From positions 3,443,001 to 3,507,000 of the forward strand of contig NC_020453.1 in the NCBI RefSeq assembly GCF_000344805.1: a stretch of 64,000 bases of DNA, read 5' to 3'. Of the stretch, positions 17,364 to 26,821 are shown piece after piece. The notes below the pieces were generated by a model, which was given only the letters and a program-made list of their open reading frames with translations, had not been told where the DNA came from and ran no database searches. The DNA is from Bradyrhizobium oligotrophicum S58 (GTDB lineage: Bacteria; Pseudomonadota; Alphaproteobacteria; Rhizobiales; Xanthobacteraceae). The stretch's first letter is position 1, and each line of letters opens with the position of its first letter. The translations under genes were made by a program, and so were the position numbers.

Positions 17364-18179
17364 ATGACGGTGACGATTGCGGACAAGCGCGCGGCCTTTC
17401 GCAAGTTGCACGAAGCCGGCTGCTTCGTGCTGCCGAATCCGTTCGACGTCGGCACGGCGAAGATGCTGCAGCATGCAGGCTTCAAGGCGATCGCCTCGAC
17501 CAGCGCCGGCTTCGCCTGGTCGGTCGGCAAGGCAGACACCAAGGTCGAACTGGATGAGGTGCTCGCCCATCTGACGGCGCTCAGCGCCGCCGTCGATATT
17601 CCCTTGAATGCCGATTTCGAAGGCGGCTTCGCGGATGCGCCGGAGGGCGTGGCGGCCAACGTCACGCGCGCGGTCGCGACCGGCGTCGCCGGTCTGTCGA
17701 TCGAGGACTCAACGGGCGACAAGGCTGATCCGCTCTATGAACGCGAACTTGCCATCGCGCGTATCCGCGCTGCGCGCCATGCGATCGATGCGAGCGGCGG
17801 CGACGTGCTGCTGACCGGCCGCTGCGAGGCGTTTCTCTGGGGCAAGCCCGACCTCAATCTCGTGACCGACCGCCTCGCAGCCTATGCCGACGCCGGTGCG
17901 GATTGTCTCTACGCGCCCGGGATCAAGTCGATCGAGGAGATCACGGCCGTGGTCAAAGCCGTCGCGCCGAAGCCGGTCAACCTGCTGATCGGTGCGTCCG
18001 GTCTCTCGCTGAGCCAGGCCACGGAGCTCGGCGTGCGCCGCATCAGCGTCGGCGGTTCGCTGGCGCGGATGGCATGGGCGGGTTTCATGCGGGCAGCCAA
18101 GGAAATGGCCGAGCAGGGCACCTTCAGCGAGTTGGCCAACGGCTATCCCGGCGGCGAACTGAACAAGATCTTCGGGTGA
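17364..18179 (+). CDS. Isocitrate lyase/PEP mutase superfamily enzyme
   Basis: A 271-residue TIM-barrel enzyme of the PEP mutase/isocitrate lyase superfamily, which makes or breaks C-C or P-C bonds next to a carboxylate using Mg2+. Seen: LPNPFDVGTAKMLQHAG, STSAGFAWSVG, metal-site acids in NADFEGGF (Asp84, Glu86), LSIEDSTGD and TGRCEAFLWG. The KKCGH-type catalytic loop of true isocitrate lyase is absent, so a 2-methylisocitrate-lyase-like or oxaloacetate-decarboxylase-like role is more likely. GGAGG six bases before ATG 17364 fixes the start. Probably co-transcribed with the NIPSNAP-type gene. Confidence 0.88.
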   Translation: MTVTIADKRAAFRKLHEAGCFVLPNPFDVGTAKMLQHAGFKAIASTSAGFAWSVGKADTKVELDEVLAHLTALSAAVDIPLNADFEGGFADAPEGVAANVTRAVATGVAGLSIEDSTGDKADPLYERELAIARIRAARHAIDASGGDVLLTGRCEAFLWGKPDLNLVTDRLAAYADAGADCLYAPGIKSIEEITAVVKAVAPKPVNLLIGASGLSLSQATELGVRRISVGGSLARMAWAGFMRAAKEMAEQGTFSELANGYPGGELNKIFG

Positions 18180-18199
18180 GATCAGCCCCTTGAATGCAG

Positions 18200-18227
18200 A
18201 AAGGCCGCGGACATTGCCGCGGCCTTT
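18200..18227. terminator. Bidirectional rho-independent terminator
   Basis: A perfect 11-bp stem (AAAGGCCGCGG, 18200-18210, with its complement 18217-18227) and 6-base loop ACATTG, between the convergent genes ending at 18179 and 18250. The A/T ends provide T-runs on both strands. Confidence 0.85.
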
Positions 18228-18249
18228 CCATCTGACCAGGTCCGAGCGC

Positions 18250-18567
18250 TTAGTAGCGGTCGGTTCCGATGCCGACGCTCACGCCCGGGGCACGGAAGCC
18301 GATGCCGCCGCGGTCTTCATAGCCGCGCCGCTCGATATAGCGCTCGCGCGGAGCGTACGCGTAGGAATCGCGGTCTTCGCCTTGAATGATGACGCGGCGC
18401 TCGCTGCGCTCGCGCCAACAGCGGCCGTCCTCGTTACAGACCATCCGGACGTTCTGGATGTCTCGTTGCGGGACCGCCGAGGCTGCGGGAGAGATCGGCG
18501 CCGCCGAAGCGGCGGTCACGGCCAGCGTGCTTGCTACGGCCACGAGAGCTATCGAGAGAGCTTTCAT
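18250..18567 (-). CDS. Small exported protein of unknown function
   Basis: A 105-residue protein with a signal peptide (MKALSIALVAVASTLAVTAASA). The mature part is short, with a Cys pair in VRMVCNEDGRCWRER and an Arg/Tyr/Gly-rich tail. Small Cys-pair proteins of this form are frequent in Bradyrhizobium-type genomes. No function recognised. Confidence 0.72.
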   Translation of the reverse strand: MKALSIALVAVASTLAVTAASAAPISPAASAVPQRDIQNVRMVCNEDGRCWRERSERRVIIQGEDRDSYAYAPRERYIERRGYEDRGGIGFRAPGVSVGIGTDRY

Positions 18568-18676
18568 TGCGTATCTCCTGGGGTGAGAGTGTCAATGAGC
18601 CAATCGGTTCGCGCGGCTATGGTTCCATGGCGGCCCTCGCGCGCTTCGCGTTATTGTTGGACGACAGCCAAAGAAA

Positions 18677-18706
18677 GGGCGGCGGATGATTGCTCACCCG
18701 CCGCCC
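18677..18706 (-). terminator. Rho-independent terminator for the membrane protein gene
   Basis: A 9-bp perfect GC stem (GGGCGGCGG, 18677-18685, with 18698-18706) followed on the minus strand by TTTCTTT. It lies 32 bases downstream of the leftward gene ending at 18739. Confidence 0.8.
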
Positions 18707-18738
18707 AGGAGTGGGACTGCTGATTGCCGTCCGCGAGA

Positions 18739-19152
18739 TTACTTGACGGCGTTGGGCTTGCCGCTCGGGGCCGCCGGCGGCGGCGTGGTGCGATCTCCTG
18801 CGGCGCCGGTCGTTACGCCGGGCGAGCCGGTCGAGGTGTTATCTTTGGTGGTCGAGGCGGATTGCGAGGCCGGCGTGGTACTCGCATTGTCGTTACGCAT
18901 CGACATGTTGTTCAGCCCGTAGAACACGGCGCCGAGCAGGAGCGCGATGCCCAGGGCATAGGCGGCGATGCGGCCGGTCGAGCTCGGGGCGTTCGTCGGC
19001 TCGATTTCGGGCTGCAGCCGGCTGTCCACTGGCGGCGTGCGCTCATAGTCCGTGCCCGTCATTCCGGCCCCAGTGATGTCGGGACGTGTGGACATGTCGG
19101 GACGGTTCATGCCGTCGGGATAACGTTCGTTGGGAAGCCGTTCGTTGGCCAT
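18739..19152 (-). CDS. Single-pass membrane protein of unknown function
   Basis: A 137-residue protein: an acidic, Asn/Pro-rich N-terminus, one membrane helix (IAAYALGIALLLGAVFYGL, near residues 62-80) and a Thr/Ser/Pro-rich low-complexity tail. A strong GAGGAGG lies just upstream of ATG 19152; the frame is open 90 bases further, but that extension lacks a ribosome site. Function unknown. Confidence 0.75.
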   Translation of the reverse strand: MANERLPNERYPDGMNRPDMSTRPDITGAGMTGTDYERTPPVDSRLQPEIEPTNAPSSTGRIAAYALGIALLLGAVFYGLNNMSMRNDNASTTPASQSASTTKDNTSTGSPGVTTGAAGDRTTPPPAAPSGKPNAVK

Positions 19153-19308
19153 CTCATCCTCCTCGTGATTGTCACCTGACAACCAGGGTAGCTCCGGGCC
19201 GTTCCGCGAAACCTTTGCAAATCCCCATCTGTACCGCTGCACGGCGCGCTAAGGTTCCTCGCGAGCATTGCGATTCTCGGTCTCGTTGGAACTTCTGGAG
19301 CTCTCCTC

Positions 19309-19953
19309 ATGTGGAACCTGCCGCCGGGTGACAGCGTGTTGCATCTGTTGTCGTGGGTGGCGTTGGCGGCGCAGGCCATGACCGCGGCACTTGCGGCCGG
19401 ACGCCGCAGCATGGACTGGATGGGCGTCTGCCTGCTCGGCGCGATCACGGCGCTTGGCGGCGGCACCCTGCGCGACGTCTTGCTCGGTCACTATCCGCTG
19501 GCCTGGGTCGAGCGTCCGTCTTACCTGCTGCTCACCGTGCTGGCGCCGTTCGTCACCATCGCGATGGCGCGCTGGGTTCACAGGCTGACGACGGCATTCC
19601 TGGTCCTCGATGCCGTTGGCCTGGTCGTGTTCACGATGACGGGCTGTGACATCGCCGGGCAGATGAATGTGCCGTTCGGGATCGTCATCGTCGCCGGGAT
19701 GATCACGGGCTGCGCCGGGGGCGTGCTGCGCGACATCCTCTGCAACGACGTGCCGCTGCTGTTTCGTGCCGAGCTCTACGCCAGCGTGTCGCTCCTGACC
19801 GGCCTGATCTATGCGAGCGGCCCCTTGCTCGGCCTGGGCAGCGAATTGTGGACAGCGCTGACCTTCGCGCTCGGGCTGTCGTTCCGGCTGCTCGCCATCC
19901 GTTACAAGTGGAATATGCCGCGCTTCGTCTTCACCGGCGAGGAGCGGGGTTGA
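19309..19953 (+). CDS. TRIC-family (UPF0126) cation channel
   Basis: A 214-residue inner-membrane protein with about seven hydrophobic segments and the two-fold repeat of bacterial TRIC channels. Each half has the GG-x-LRD signature: GGGTLRD at residues 50-56 and GGVLRD at 137-142. Homologues form trimeric monovalent-cation channels. GGAG lies about 10 bases before ATG 19309. No obvious partner gene is adjacent. Confidence 0.92.
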   Translation: MWNLPPGDSVLHLLSWVALAAQAMTAALAAGRRSMDWMGVCLLGAITALGGGTLRDVLLGHYPLAWVERPSYLLLTVLAPFVTIAMARWVHRLTTAFLVLDAVGLVVFTMTGCDIAGQMNVPFGIVIVAGMITGCAGGVLRDILCNDVPLLFRAELYASVSLLTGLIYASGPLLGLGSELWTALTFALGLSFRLLAIRYKWNMPRFVFTGEERG

Positions 19954-20262
19954 GCGCATCGCACTGCACAACGCGTCTGATGCCGGATTCGCGCCGGCCG
20001 CAAGGGTTCAGTAGCCGTCAGCCGGGCGGGCAGAAGCCATGGCGGACATCATGCCATTTCGCGGCGGCCGTCGTTTTCGACACAAACCGCAAAAGCGCCC
20101 GCCGGCTGCCGCCATGAAATTGCGATTTCGGGGGGCTGCCCTGCGCGCGCGAGATTTGTGATGCGCAATCTTCAAAAGCAGACATAGATAATTGCCAGAA
20201 CGCGTGCTTCCGCCGGCGGGCGGGCGCACGCGCACCCCGATAAAGCACGGCAAGAGGGCGGA
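19954..20262. other. Intergenic stretch, nothing recognised
   Basis: About 309 bases between two rightward genes. No protein-like frame, strong hairpin or repeat seen; it presumably holds the promoter of the indolepyruvate oxidoreductase gene. Confidence 0.4.
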
Positions 20263-23200
20263 ATGGGCATCAACGAGAGCGAGATCAATCTCGACCAGAA
20301 GTACACCGCAAGCTCCGGCCACATCTTCCTGACCGGCATCCAGGCGCTGGTGCGGCTGCCGATGGCCCAGATCCGGCGCGACCGCGCCGCGGGCCTCAAC
20401 ACCGCGGGCTTCATCTCCGGCTATCGCGGATCGCCGCTCGGCGGCTACGACCAGCAGCTGTTCTCGGCCCGCAAGCATCTCGAGCAGTACAACATCAAAT
20501 TCCAGCCCGGCGTGAACGAGGACCTCGCGGCGACCGCGGTCTGGGGCTCGCAGCAGCTCGCATTGTCGCCCGGCGGCAAGTACGACGGTGTCGTCGGCAT
20601 CTGGTACGGCAAGGGTCCCGGCGTCGACCGCTGCGGTGACGTGTTCCGCCACGGCAATGCCGCCGGCTCGGCCAAGAACGGCGGCGTGCTCTGTCTGGCA
20701 GGCGACGACCACGGCGCCAAATCCTCGACCGTGCCGCATCAGTCCGACCACGCCTTCATGTCGGCGCTGATGCCCTATCTCTATCCGTCCTCGATCCACG
20801 AGATGATCGAGATGGGCCTGCTCGGCATCGCGATGTCGCGCTATTCCGGCTGCTGGGTCGGCATGAAGGTGATCACGGAGACGGTGGAGACCACCGCCGA
20901 GATCAACCTCAACGACGAGATGACGCCGTTCGTCATCCCCTCCGATTTCGAGATGCCGCCGGGCGGCCTCAATCTGCGCTGGCCCGACGACCGCTTCGAG
21001 CAGGACCGCCGGCTGCAGGACTACAAGGGCTTTGCCGCGATCGCCTTTGCCCGCGCCAACCGGGTCAACCGCATCACGATGGATTCGCCGAACGCCCGCT
21101 ACGGCATCATGGCGTCCGGCAAGAGCTACGAGGACATCCGCCAGGCGCTGCGCGAGCTGGGGATTACCGAGGAGGTCGCCGCCAAGATTGGCCTCAGGCT
21201 CTACAAGATCGGCATGCCCTGGCCGCTGGAGCCGGAAGGCGTGCGCCAGTTCGCGGTCGGCCTCGAGGAGATCTTCATCATCGAAGAGCGCCGCGAGATC
21301 GTCGAGAACCAGGTCAAGCAGGAGCTGTTCAACTGGCGCGACGACGTCCGCCCGCGCATCGTCGGCAAGATGGACGACCACGACAAGCGCTTCCTGCCCT
21401 TCGCCACCGAGCTGTCGGTCGCCTCGCTCGCGAGCTCCCTCACCGAGCGACTTCTCCGCCTCGACCTCAATCCCGAGATCAAGGCGATGCTGCGCGCCAA
21501 GGCCGACTGGTTCAACGGCCGCGACGCCTCGCAGATGCAGCTGGTGTCGCCGGTGGCGCGCACGCCGTATTTCTGCTCGGGCTGTCCGCACAACACCTCG
21601 ACCAAGGTGCCCGAGGGCAGCCGCGCGCTGGCCGGCATCGGCTGCCACTTCATGTCGCTGTGGATGAACCGCAATACCGAGACCTTCACGCATATGGGCG
21701 GCGAGGGCGTACCGTGGGTCGGCATCGCGCCGTTCACCGATGAGAAGCACATCTTTGCCAATCTCGGCGACGGCACCTATTTCCATTCCGGCAGCCTCGC
21801 GATCCGCCAGTCGATCGCCTCCAAGGCCAACATCACCTACAAGATCCTCTACAACGACGCGGTCGCGATGACCGGCGGCCAGCGCCATGACGGCGATCTG
21901 TCGCCGCAGCAGATCACCTTCCAGCTGCACGCCGAGGGCATCCGCGAGATCTATTTGGTCTCGGAAAATCCGGACTCCTATCCGGCCGACAGCATCGCGC
22001 CCGGCGTCAAGCTGGCGCATCGCGACGAGCTCGACAACGTCATGAAGACGCTGCGCGAGACCAAGGGCGCGTCGGCGATCGTGTTCGTGCAGACCTGCGC
22101 CGCCGAGAAGCGCCGCCGCCGCAAGCGCGGCACGATGGAGGATCCGCAGCGCCGCGTCTTCATCAACCCGGCCGTCTGCGAAGGCTGCGGCGACTGCTCG
22201 GTGCAGTCGAACTGCATCTCGGTCGAGCCGCTGGAGACCGAGCTCGGCCGCAAGCGCGTCATCAACCAGTCCTCCTGCAACAAGGACTATTCCTGCGTGA
22301 AGGGCTTCTGCCCGTCCTTCGTCACGGTCGACGGCGGCAAGCCGCGCAGCCGTGCGCCGGCCGAGCTCGGCGACATCGGCGTGATGCCGGAGCCGCTCAC
22401 CAAGCCGTCGCTGGCGCGGCCCTACAACATCGCGGTCGGCGGCGTCGGCGGCACCGGCGTGCTGACGATCGGCGCGCTGCTCGGCATGGCCGCCCATATC
22501 GAGGGCAGGGCCTCGATGATCCTCGACATGTCCGGCCTCGCGCAGAAGGGCGGCGCCGTGCTCAGCCACGTCCGCCTGTCCGAGAACACGGCGGATGTGA
22601 CCTGCTCGCGCATCGTGACCGGCACCGCTGATCTGGTGATCGCGGCCGACGAGGTCGTGGCCGGCGCCAAGGAGACGATCACGCTGTGCGACAGCGAGCG
22701 GACCCATGGCGTCATCAACAGCCATCTGATTCCGACCGCCGATTTCGTGCTCAACCGCGACTTCAACTTCCAGAACCGCAAGGTGACGAGCCTGCTGGAA
22801 ACCGCGCTGCGCAAGGACTCCACCTTCTTCGACTTCACCAAGCCGGCCGAAGCGCTGCTCGGCGATTCCATCGCCACCAACATGATGATGATGGGCTACG
22901 CCTATCAGAAGGGCCTGCTGCCGCTCTCGGCGGAGGCGATCGAGAAGGCGATCGCAATCAACGGCGTCGCGGTCAAGATGAACACCGAGGCGTTCCGGCT
23001 CGGCCGCCTGGTGGTGGTCAATCCGGAGCGCGTTGCCGCGATGATGTCAGGCCAGGACGAGACCGTGCCGCCGAAATCGCTCGATGCGATGTCGCTCGAC
23101 GAGATCGTCGCCCACCGCTCGGCGTTCCTCACCGCCTACCAGAACGCGCGCCTCGCCAAGCGCTACGGCAAGCTGGTCGATCAGGTCCGCGAGGCCGCCG

Positions 23201-23754
23201 ACAAGGGCGGTTATGGCGAGGCACTGCCCCGCGCGGTTGCCATCAACTACGCCAAACTGCTGGCCTACAAGGACGAGTACGAGGTGGCACGGCTGTTCGC
23301 CGACGGCACCTTCGAGAAGCAGATCCACGACGCCTTCGAGGGCGACTACAAGATCAGCTTCAACCTGGCGCCGCCGATCCTGAATTCCAGCCGCGATCCG
23401 CAAGGGAGGCCGAAGAAGCGCAGCTTCGGTCCCGGCATGATGAAGGTGTTCCGGCTGCTGGCGAAGCTTAAGGGCCTGCGCGGCACGCCGCTCGACATCT
23501 TCGGCTATGCGGCCGAGCGCAAGATGGAGCGCGACCTGATCGCCGGCTACGAGAAGGACGTCGCGACGGTGCTGAGCTTGTTGTCGCCGGCCAATGTCGA
23601 GATCGCCGTCGAGCTGCTGTCGCTGCCCGACCAGATCCGCGGCTACGGCCCCGTCAAGGAGAAGGCGGTGAACGACGCGAAAGTGCGCTATGCGCAACTC
23701 GCCGCCGACCTCGCCAGCCCGCCGCCGGCGCCACGGCAGATGGCGGCGGAGTAG
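20263..23754 (+). CDS. Indolepyruvate ferredoxin oxidoreductase, fused alpha-beta
   Basis: A 1,163-residue fused enzyme that oxidatively decarboxylates aryl-pyruvates (from Trp, Phe, Tyr) to aryl-acetyl-CoA with ferredoxin as electron acceptor. Domain order: pyrimidine-binding region (GFISGYRGSPLGGYDQQL), TPP-binding region with LGDGTYFHSG and a following YNDAVAMTGGQ, an Fe-S segment CEGCGDCSVQSNC starting near residue 639 plus a second Cys group (SCNKDYSCVKGFC), then the gamma domain (VGGVGGTGVLTIGALLG) and a C-terminal extension. AGAGGGCGGA precedes ATG 20263. It appears monocistronic. Fused forms of this size are typical of Proteobacteria. Confidence 0.93.
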   Translation: MGINESEINLDQKYTASSGHIFLTGIQALVRLPMAQIRRDRAAGLNTAGFISGYRGSPLGGYDQQLFSARKHLEQYNIKFQPGVNEDLAATAVWGSQQLALSPGGKYDGVVGIWYGKGPGVDRCGDVFRHGNAAGSAKNGGVLCLAGDDHGAKSSTVPHQSDHAFMSALMPYLYPSSIHEMIEMGLLGIAMSRYSGCWVGMKVITETVETTAEINLNDEMTPFVIPSDFEMPPGGLNLRWPDDRFEQDRRLQDYKGFAAIAFARANRVNRITMDSPNARYGIMASGKSYEDIRQALRELGITEEVAAKIGLRLYKIGMPWPLEPEGVRQFAVGLEEIFIIEERREIVENQVKQELFNWRDDVRPRIVGKMDDHDKRFLPFATELSVASLASSLTERLLRLDLNPEIKAMLRAKADWFNGRDASQMQLVSPVARTPYFCSGCPHNTSTKVPEGSRALAGIGCHFMSLWMNRNTETFTHMGGEGVPWVGIAPFTDEKHIFANLGDGTYFHSGSLAIRQSIASKANITYKILYNDAVAMTGGQRHDGDLSPQQITFQLHAEGIREIYLVSENPDSYPADSIAPGVKLAHRDELDNVMKTLRETKGASAIVFVQTCAAEKRRRRKRGTMEDPQRRVFINPAVCEGCGDCSVQSNCISVEPLETELGRKRVINQSSCNKDYSCVKGFCPSFVTVDGGKPRSRAPAELGDIGVMPEPLTKPSLARPYNIAVGGVGGTGVLTIGALLGMAAHIEGRASMILDMSGLAQKGGAVLSHVRLSENTADVTCSRIVTGTADLVIAADEVVAGAKETITLCDSERTHGVINSHLIPTADFVLNRDFNFQNRKVTSLLETALRKDSTFFDFTKPAEALLGDSIATNMMMMGYAYQKGLLPLSAEAIEKAIAINGVAVKMNTEAFRLGRLVVVNPERVAAMMSGQDETVPPKSLDAMSLDEIVAHRSAFLTAYQNARLAKRYGKLVDQVREAADKGGYGEALPRAVAINYAKLLAYKDEYEVARLFADGTFEKQIHDAFEGDYKISFNLAPPILNSSRDPQGRPKKRSFGPGMMKVFRLLAKLKGLRGTPLDIFGYAAERKMERDLIAGYEKDVATVLSLLSPANVEIAVELLSLPDQIRGYGPVKEKAVNDAKVRYAQLAADLASPPPAPRQMAAE

Positions 23755-23773
23755 GCACTCCAGGCGACGTGCC

Positions 23774-23810
23774 GTAGGGTGGGCAAAGGCGCGCGATCGC
23801 CGTGCCCACC
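23774..23810. repeat. Partial intergenic repeat, family C
   Basis: GTAGGGTGGGCAAAGGCGC, followed by CCGTGCCCACC. It is the left half of the element found complete at 29390-29472. Confidence 0.65.
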
Positions 23811-23838
23811 ATCACGCGATCGCTTTATCACCTAGCCC

Positions 23839-23918
23839 CGTCATTGCGAGCGAAGCGAAGCAATCCAGGCTGCCTCCGCGGAGGGATTCTGGATTGCTTC
23901 GCTTCGCTCGCAATGACG
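23839..23918. repeat. Palindromic intergenic repeat, family A
   Basis: Long near-perfect arms: CGTCATTGCGAGCGAAGCG and its complement ending CGCTCGCAATGACG, with GAAGCAATCCAG inside. It lies between the convergent indolepyruvate oxidoreductase and HWE-kinase genes. Confidence 0.9.
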
Positions 23919-24018
23919 ACCTCGCCCTGATCGGCGATACCCGCCTCTTGATCAATCCGGTGTGATCGGTGACGGGTACATCAGACTCGCCTCGCTCCCA
24001 GCTTTCTCCTCCGGCGCG

Positions 24019-25017
24019 TCAATTCGCCATCCGCTCCCGGCTCATGCGCAGCGTCACGGCCAGGCCTTCGTCGGACCAGTCGTACGCGATGGTGCCGCCG
24101 AGCTGGGCGTTCATGCTGCGATGGATCAGTTTGCTGCCGAAGCCTTCGGGGGAATCGGCCGATTTCGGCGGCCCACCGCGCTCGGTCCACATGATCACGA
24201 CTTCGTCGTCATGCGCGTTGCTTGACACGTCCAACGTGCCGCTCGAAACCGACAGCGAGCCGTATTTCGCCGAGTTGGTTGCGAGCTCGTGGATGACCAG
24301 CGCCAATGTCGTGCTGGAGCGCTCTCCGACATTCATCTTCGGCACCGACACACGTATGCGGACGCTGGCGCCTTTCTCGTCGTAGGGGGCAAGCAGCACG
24401 GAGACGAGATCGCCGAGCAGGGCTGCTTCATTCGTCCGGCCCGGGCGCGGACGTATCAGGTCCTGGGCTCGGCCCAGCGCGATCAGCCGGCTGGCGAGCT
24501 CGTGGGCCATGTCCTCCTTCGTCGCCGCCGTCCGCGACGTCATCTGCGTCAGCGCGGTCGCGATCGTCAGCAGGTTCTTGACCCGATGGCTCATCTCGCC
24601 CGCCAGCAGCTCGTTGGCTTCTTCGGCCTGCTTGCGCTGGGTCACGTCGAGGAAGATGCCGAACATCAGCCGCTCGGCGATGTCGGCATCGTCGCCTTGG
24701 CCGCGGGCGGAAATCCAGCGGATCTCGCCATCCGCGAGAATGCGAAAATCGATCTCATACGCGCCGACGATCGCCCGCGTCGCCGAAAACGCCGATCTCA
24801 CCCGCTCGAGGTCGGCCGGGTGAATGTTCCGGGACAGCACTTCGAATGTGATCCTGCCGTTGGTCTTGGGCACCTCCCACAGCTCATAGGCGCGCTCGTC
24901 CATCGTGATCGCGTCGGTGTCGACATTCCACGACCACAAGGCGACGCCGGCAGCTTTGGTGGCAGCGCGCAGATGCTTTTCGTGCCAGATCGGCATGCAC
25001 GCGTCCTCGGCCGGCAT
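24019..25017 (-). CDS. PAS-domain HWE/HisKA_2 sensor histidine kinase
   Basis: A 332-residue soluble sensor kinase. Residues 15-128 form a PAS domain (WSWNVDTDAITMDERAYELW, ending FGIFLDVTQRKQAEE). The H-box GEMSHRVKNLL has phospho-acceptor His144. The N-box HELATNSAKYGSL begins at 243, and WTERGGP at 277-283 is the WxE-type motif of HWE kinases. No membrane segment, so it senses a cytoplasmic signal. No response regulator is adjacent. An ATG at 24996 is an alternative start. Confidence 0.9.
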   Translation of the reverse strand: MPAEDACMPIWHEKHLRAATKAAGVALWSWNVDTDAITMDERAYELWEVPKTNGRITFEVLSRNIHPADLERVRSAFSATRAIVGAYEIDFRILADGEIRWISARGQGDDADIAERLMFGIFLDVTQRKQAEEANELLAGEMSHRVKNLLTIATALTQMTSRTAATKEDMAHELASRLIALGRAQDLIRPRPGRTNEAALLGDLVSVLLAPYDEKGASVRIRVSVPKMNVGERSSTTLALVIHELATNSAKYGSLSVSSGTLDVSSNAHDDEVVIMWTERGGPPKSADSPEGFGSKLIHRSMNAQLGGTIAYDWSDEGLAVTLRMSRERMAN

Positions 25018-25098
25018 GAGTTCGATCCCCCAATTCGTCGCCGCTCTGCAAGCTGCGGATCCCGCGATCCCGCAGCGACAGCCAAGTCTGCACTTCGA

Positions 25099-26151
25099 CT
25101 ACGCCGCGGCGGCAACTTCGTCGATCGAGGACATGATGGCCTCAGTCGAGGTCTGATGCACCATGTGGCCGGCGCCGCGCACGCGGTGAAAGGTGCTCTG
25201 GCTGACGTCGTTATGAAGCCGTCTGGACTGCGCATTGATGTCGATCAGGCGATCCTGATCGCCGGCAACGATCACGACGGGCATCTTCAGCTCACTGTAC
25301 GCTCTCCTGAAGCGGAAAGCATCGGGAATCATGAGCGCGGCTTCCGCGGCAGAGGCGCGGATCTGCGACGGGCGAACCGCCATTTCCTTGGGGAAGCCGG
25401 CAAACTTCGCCGGCACCGACCGCGGGCCGAACAGCTTGGCCATCAGCAGCGGCCACATCATCCGGCTGATCAAGGGTGAGATCGTGTAGCGCAGAATATC
25501 ACCCACCAATGGAATTGCGGGAGCCGATCCGGCCACCACGTCGGACCGGAAAGTCGGATAATAATAGCCGGAGGCGAGCACCATGCCCTTGACCATGGCC
25601 GGATGTTCGAGAGCGAGCGCGACGGCAACTGACGCTCCCCAGGAGTGGCCCAGCACGAAGGCCTCCGATACGCCCAGGCGATCGAGTGCGCTCTTGATCA
25701 GCCCGGCCTGCGCCGTCGGCGTCCAGACGACGTTGCGCGGCCGGTCGCTGTGACCGAAGCCGGGCCGGTCGAACGCGATCACACGGTAGTTCTGCGCAGC
25801 CAGATCGATCAGGCCGCTGGAGGCGAAGTCCTGGATCATGCTGCCGTTGCCATGCAGCAGCACCAGCGGCACGCCCGTGCCGCGTTCGACATAGTGCAGG
25901 CGGACGCCGTCGACGTCCATGAACTGGCCGGCAGGGGGATTGGCCCGCTCGGCAGACTTGGCGAGCCGGCGATTGACGAGCGCCGTGATGGTCAGGACGG
26001 CCGTGGCCGCCGCTGCCGCCAGAAGAAAAGGATGCGTCTTCGCCAACGACCGGCCGCGTCGCGCCACGGGCTCGAGGGACGGTGTCAGGCTGGTCGGGCG
26101 GTTGGGCGTTGAGGCGGCGAGCGCGCGCGCTGCGGTCCGGGTTGCGGTCAT
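25099..26151 (-). CDS. Membrane-anchored alpha/beta hydrolase
   Basis: A hydrolase of about 350 residues from ATG 26151. A hydrophobic segment near the N-terminus (FLLAAAAATAVLTITALV) acts as anchor or uncleaved signal. Catalytic features: VPLVLLHGNGS (oxyanion region), nucleophile elbow GHSWGA, the acid in VAGDQDRLID and the His in RGAGHMVHQ, as in haloperoxidase/epoxide-hydrolase-like AB-hydrolase-1 proteins. GAGG six bases before ATG 26151 favours this start; the frame continues upstream to 26313. Substrate unknown. Confidence 0.85.
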   Translation of the reverse strand: MTATRTAARALAASTPNRPTSLTPSLEPVARRGRSLAKTHPFLLAAAAATAVLTITALVNRRLAKSAERANPPAGQFMDVDGVRLHYVERGTGVPLVLLHGNGSMIQDFASSGLIDLAAQNYRVIAFDRPGFGHSDRPRNVVWTPTAQAGLIKSALDRLGVSEAFVLGHSWGASVAVALALEHPAMVKGMVLASGYYYPTFRSDVVAGSAPAIPLVGDILRYTISPLISRMMWPLLMAKLFGPRSVPAKFAGFPKEMAVRPSQIRASAAEAALMIPDAFRFRRAYSELKMPVVIVAGDQDRLIDINAQSRRLHNDVSQSTFHRVRGAGHMVHQTSTEAIMSSIDEVAAAA

Positions 26152-26296
26152 CATCTGCCTCATGGAAGGCGTGCACGAAACCCGGAGGATCCGAGAAATG
26201 ATGCAGCGCAGGGGCAACGGCCGGTCACGCGCTTCGTTCCGTTGCGCGCGCCGACCCGTGACCACGATCGTGCTTACAATGGCTCGACGCCGTGTT

Positions 26297-26821
26297 TCAG
26301 CGAGCGCTTTCACCGCCGCATGTTGGAAAATGCTTCGCCGTCAGATCAGGGAGCAGATCGGAATGGTCTTCGATCACCTCGCAGAACGACAGGAACCAAT
26401 AGCTTGTCTCGGACAGGTCGAGACGAGGTGGCTCGCGCATGAGGCAACACAGAACGGCGCGATAGGCGCAGTTGGTCTTGTCCTGGAAGTCGCGCGGGTC
26501 ATCGAGTGCATCGATCGCTTGCCAGCAACGGCTGCGCGCATCGTCAAGCTCGGCCGAATTCACGAGCGTCGTCCGATCGCCGCAAGCGATTGAGAACAAC
26601 GGCGGCACGGTAGGAGGTAGGGCCATGATCATGGAGTTCAGGAATTCGACTGCAAAGGTCATGAACTGCCGCAACGCCGTATCGTGGCCATTCGCGCGTT
26701 CGAACCGCTGGAGGCGCTCGATGACGAGATCCATATTCGCTTCGCTGTTCGACCCGAGGTTCAAATCGTACTCCGTACTGGTCGCGAGGTCGTTCGGCGG
26801 TCTCACCGACTCGTGCTGCAT
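26297..26821 (-). CDS. Protein of unknown function
   Basis: A 174-residue mainly helical, acidic protein with six Cys spread over the C-terminal two thirds (for example CAYRAVLCCLMRE). No signal peptide or membrane helix. An internal ATG at 26734 is an alternative start. The upstream neighbourhood is a long non-coding stretch. I do not recognise it. Confidence 0.55.
   Translation of the reverse strand: MQHESVRPPNDLATSTEYDLNLGSNSEANMDLVIERLQRFERANGHDTALRQFMTFAVEFLNSMIMALPPTVPPLFSIACGDRTTLVNSAELDDARSRCWQAIDALDDPRDFQDKTNCAYRAVLCCLMREPPRLDLSETSYWFLSFCEVIEDHSDLLPDLTAKHFPTCGGESAR

Noticed and set aside
20008-22725. Leftward 905-codon frame opposite the indolepyruvate oxidoreductase gene
   Set aside because: It is a shadow of high-GC codon bias in the sense gene; no domain or plausible start.
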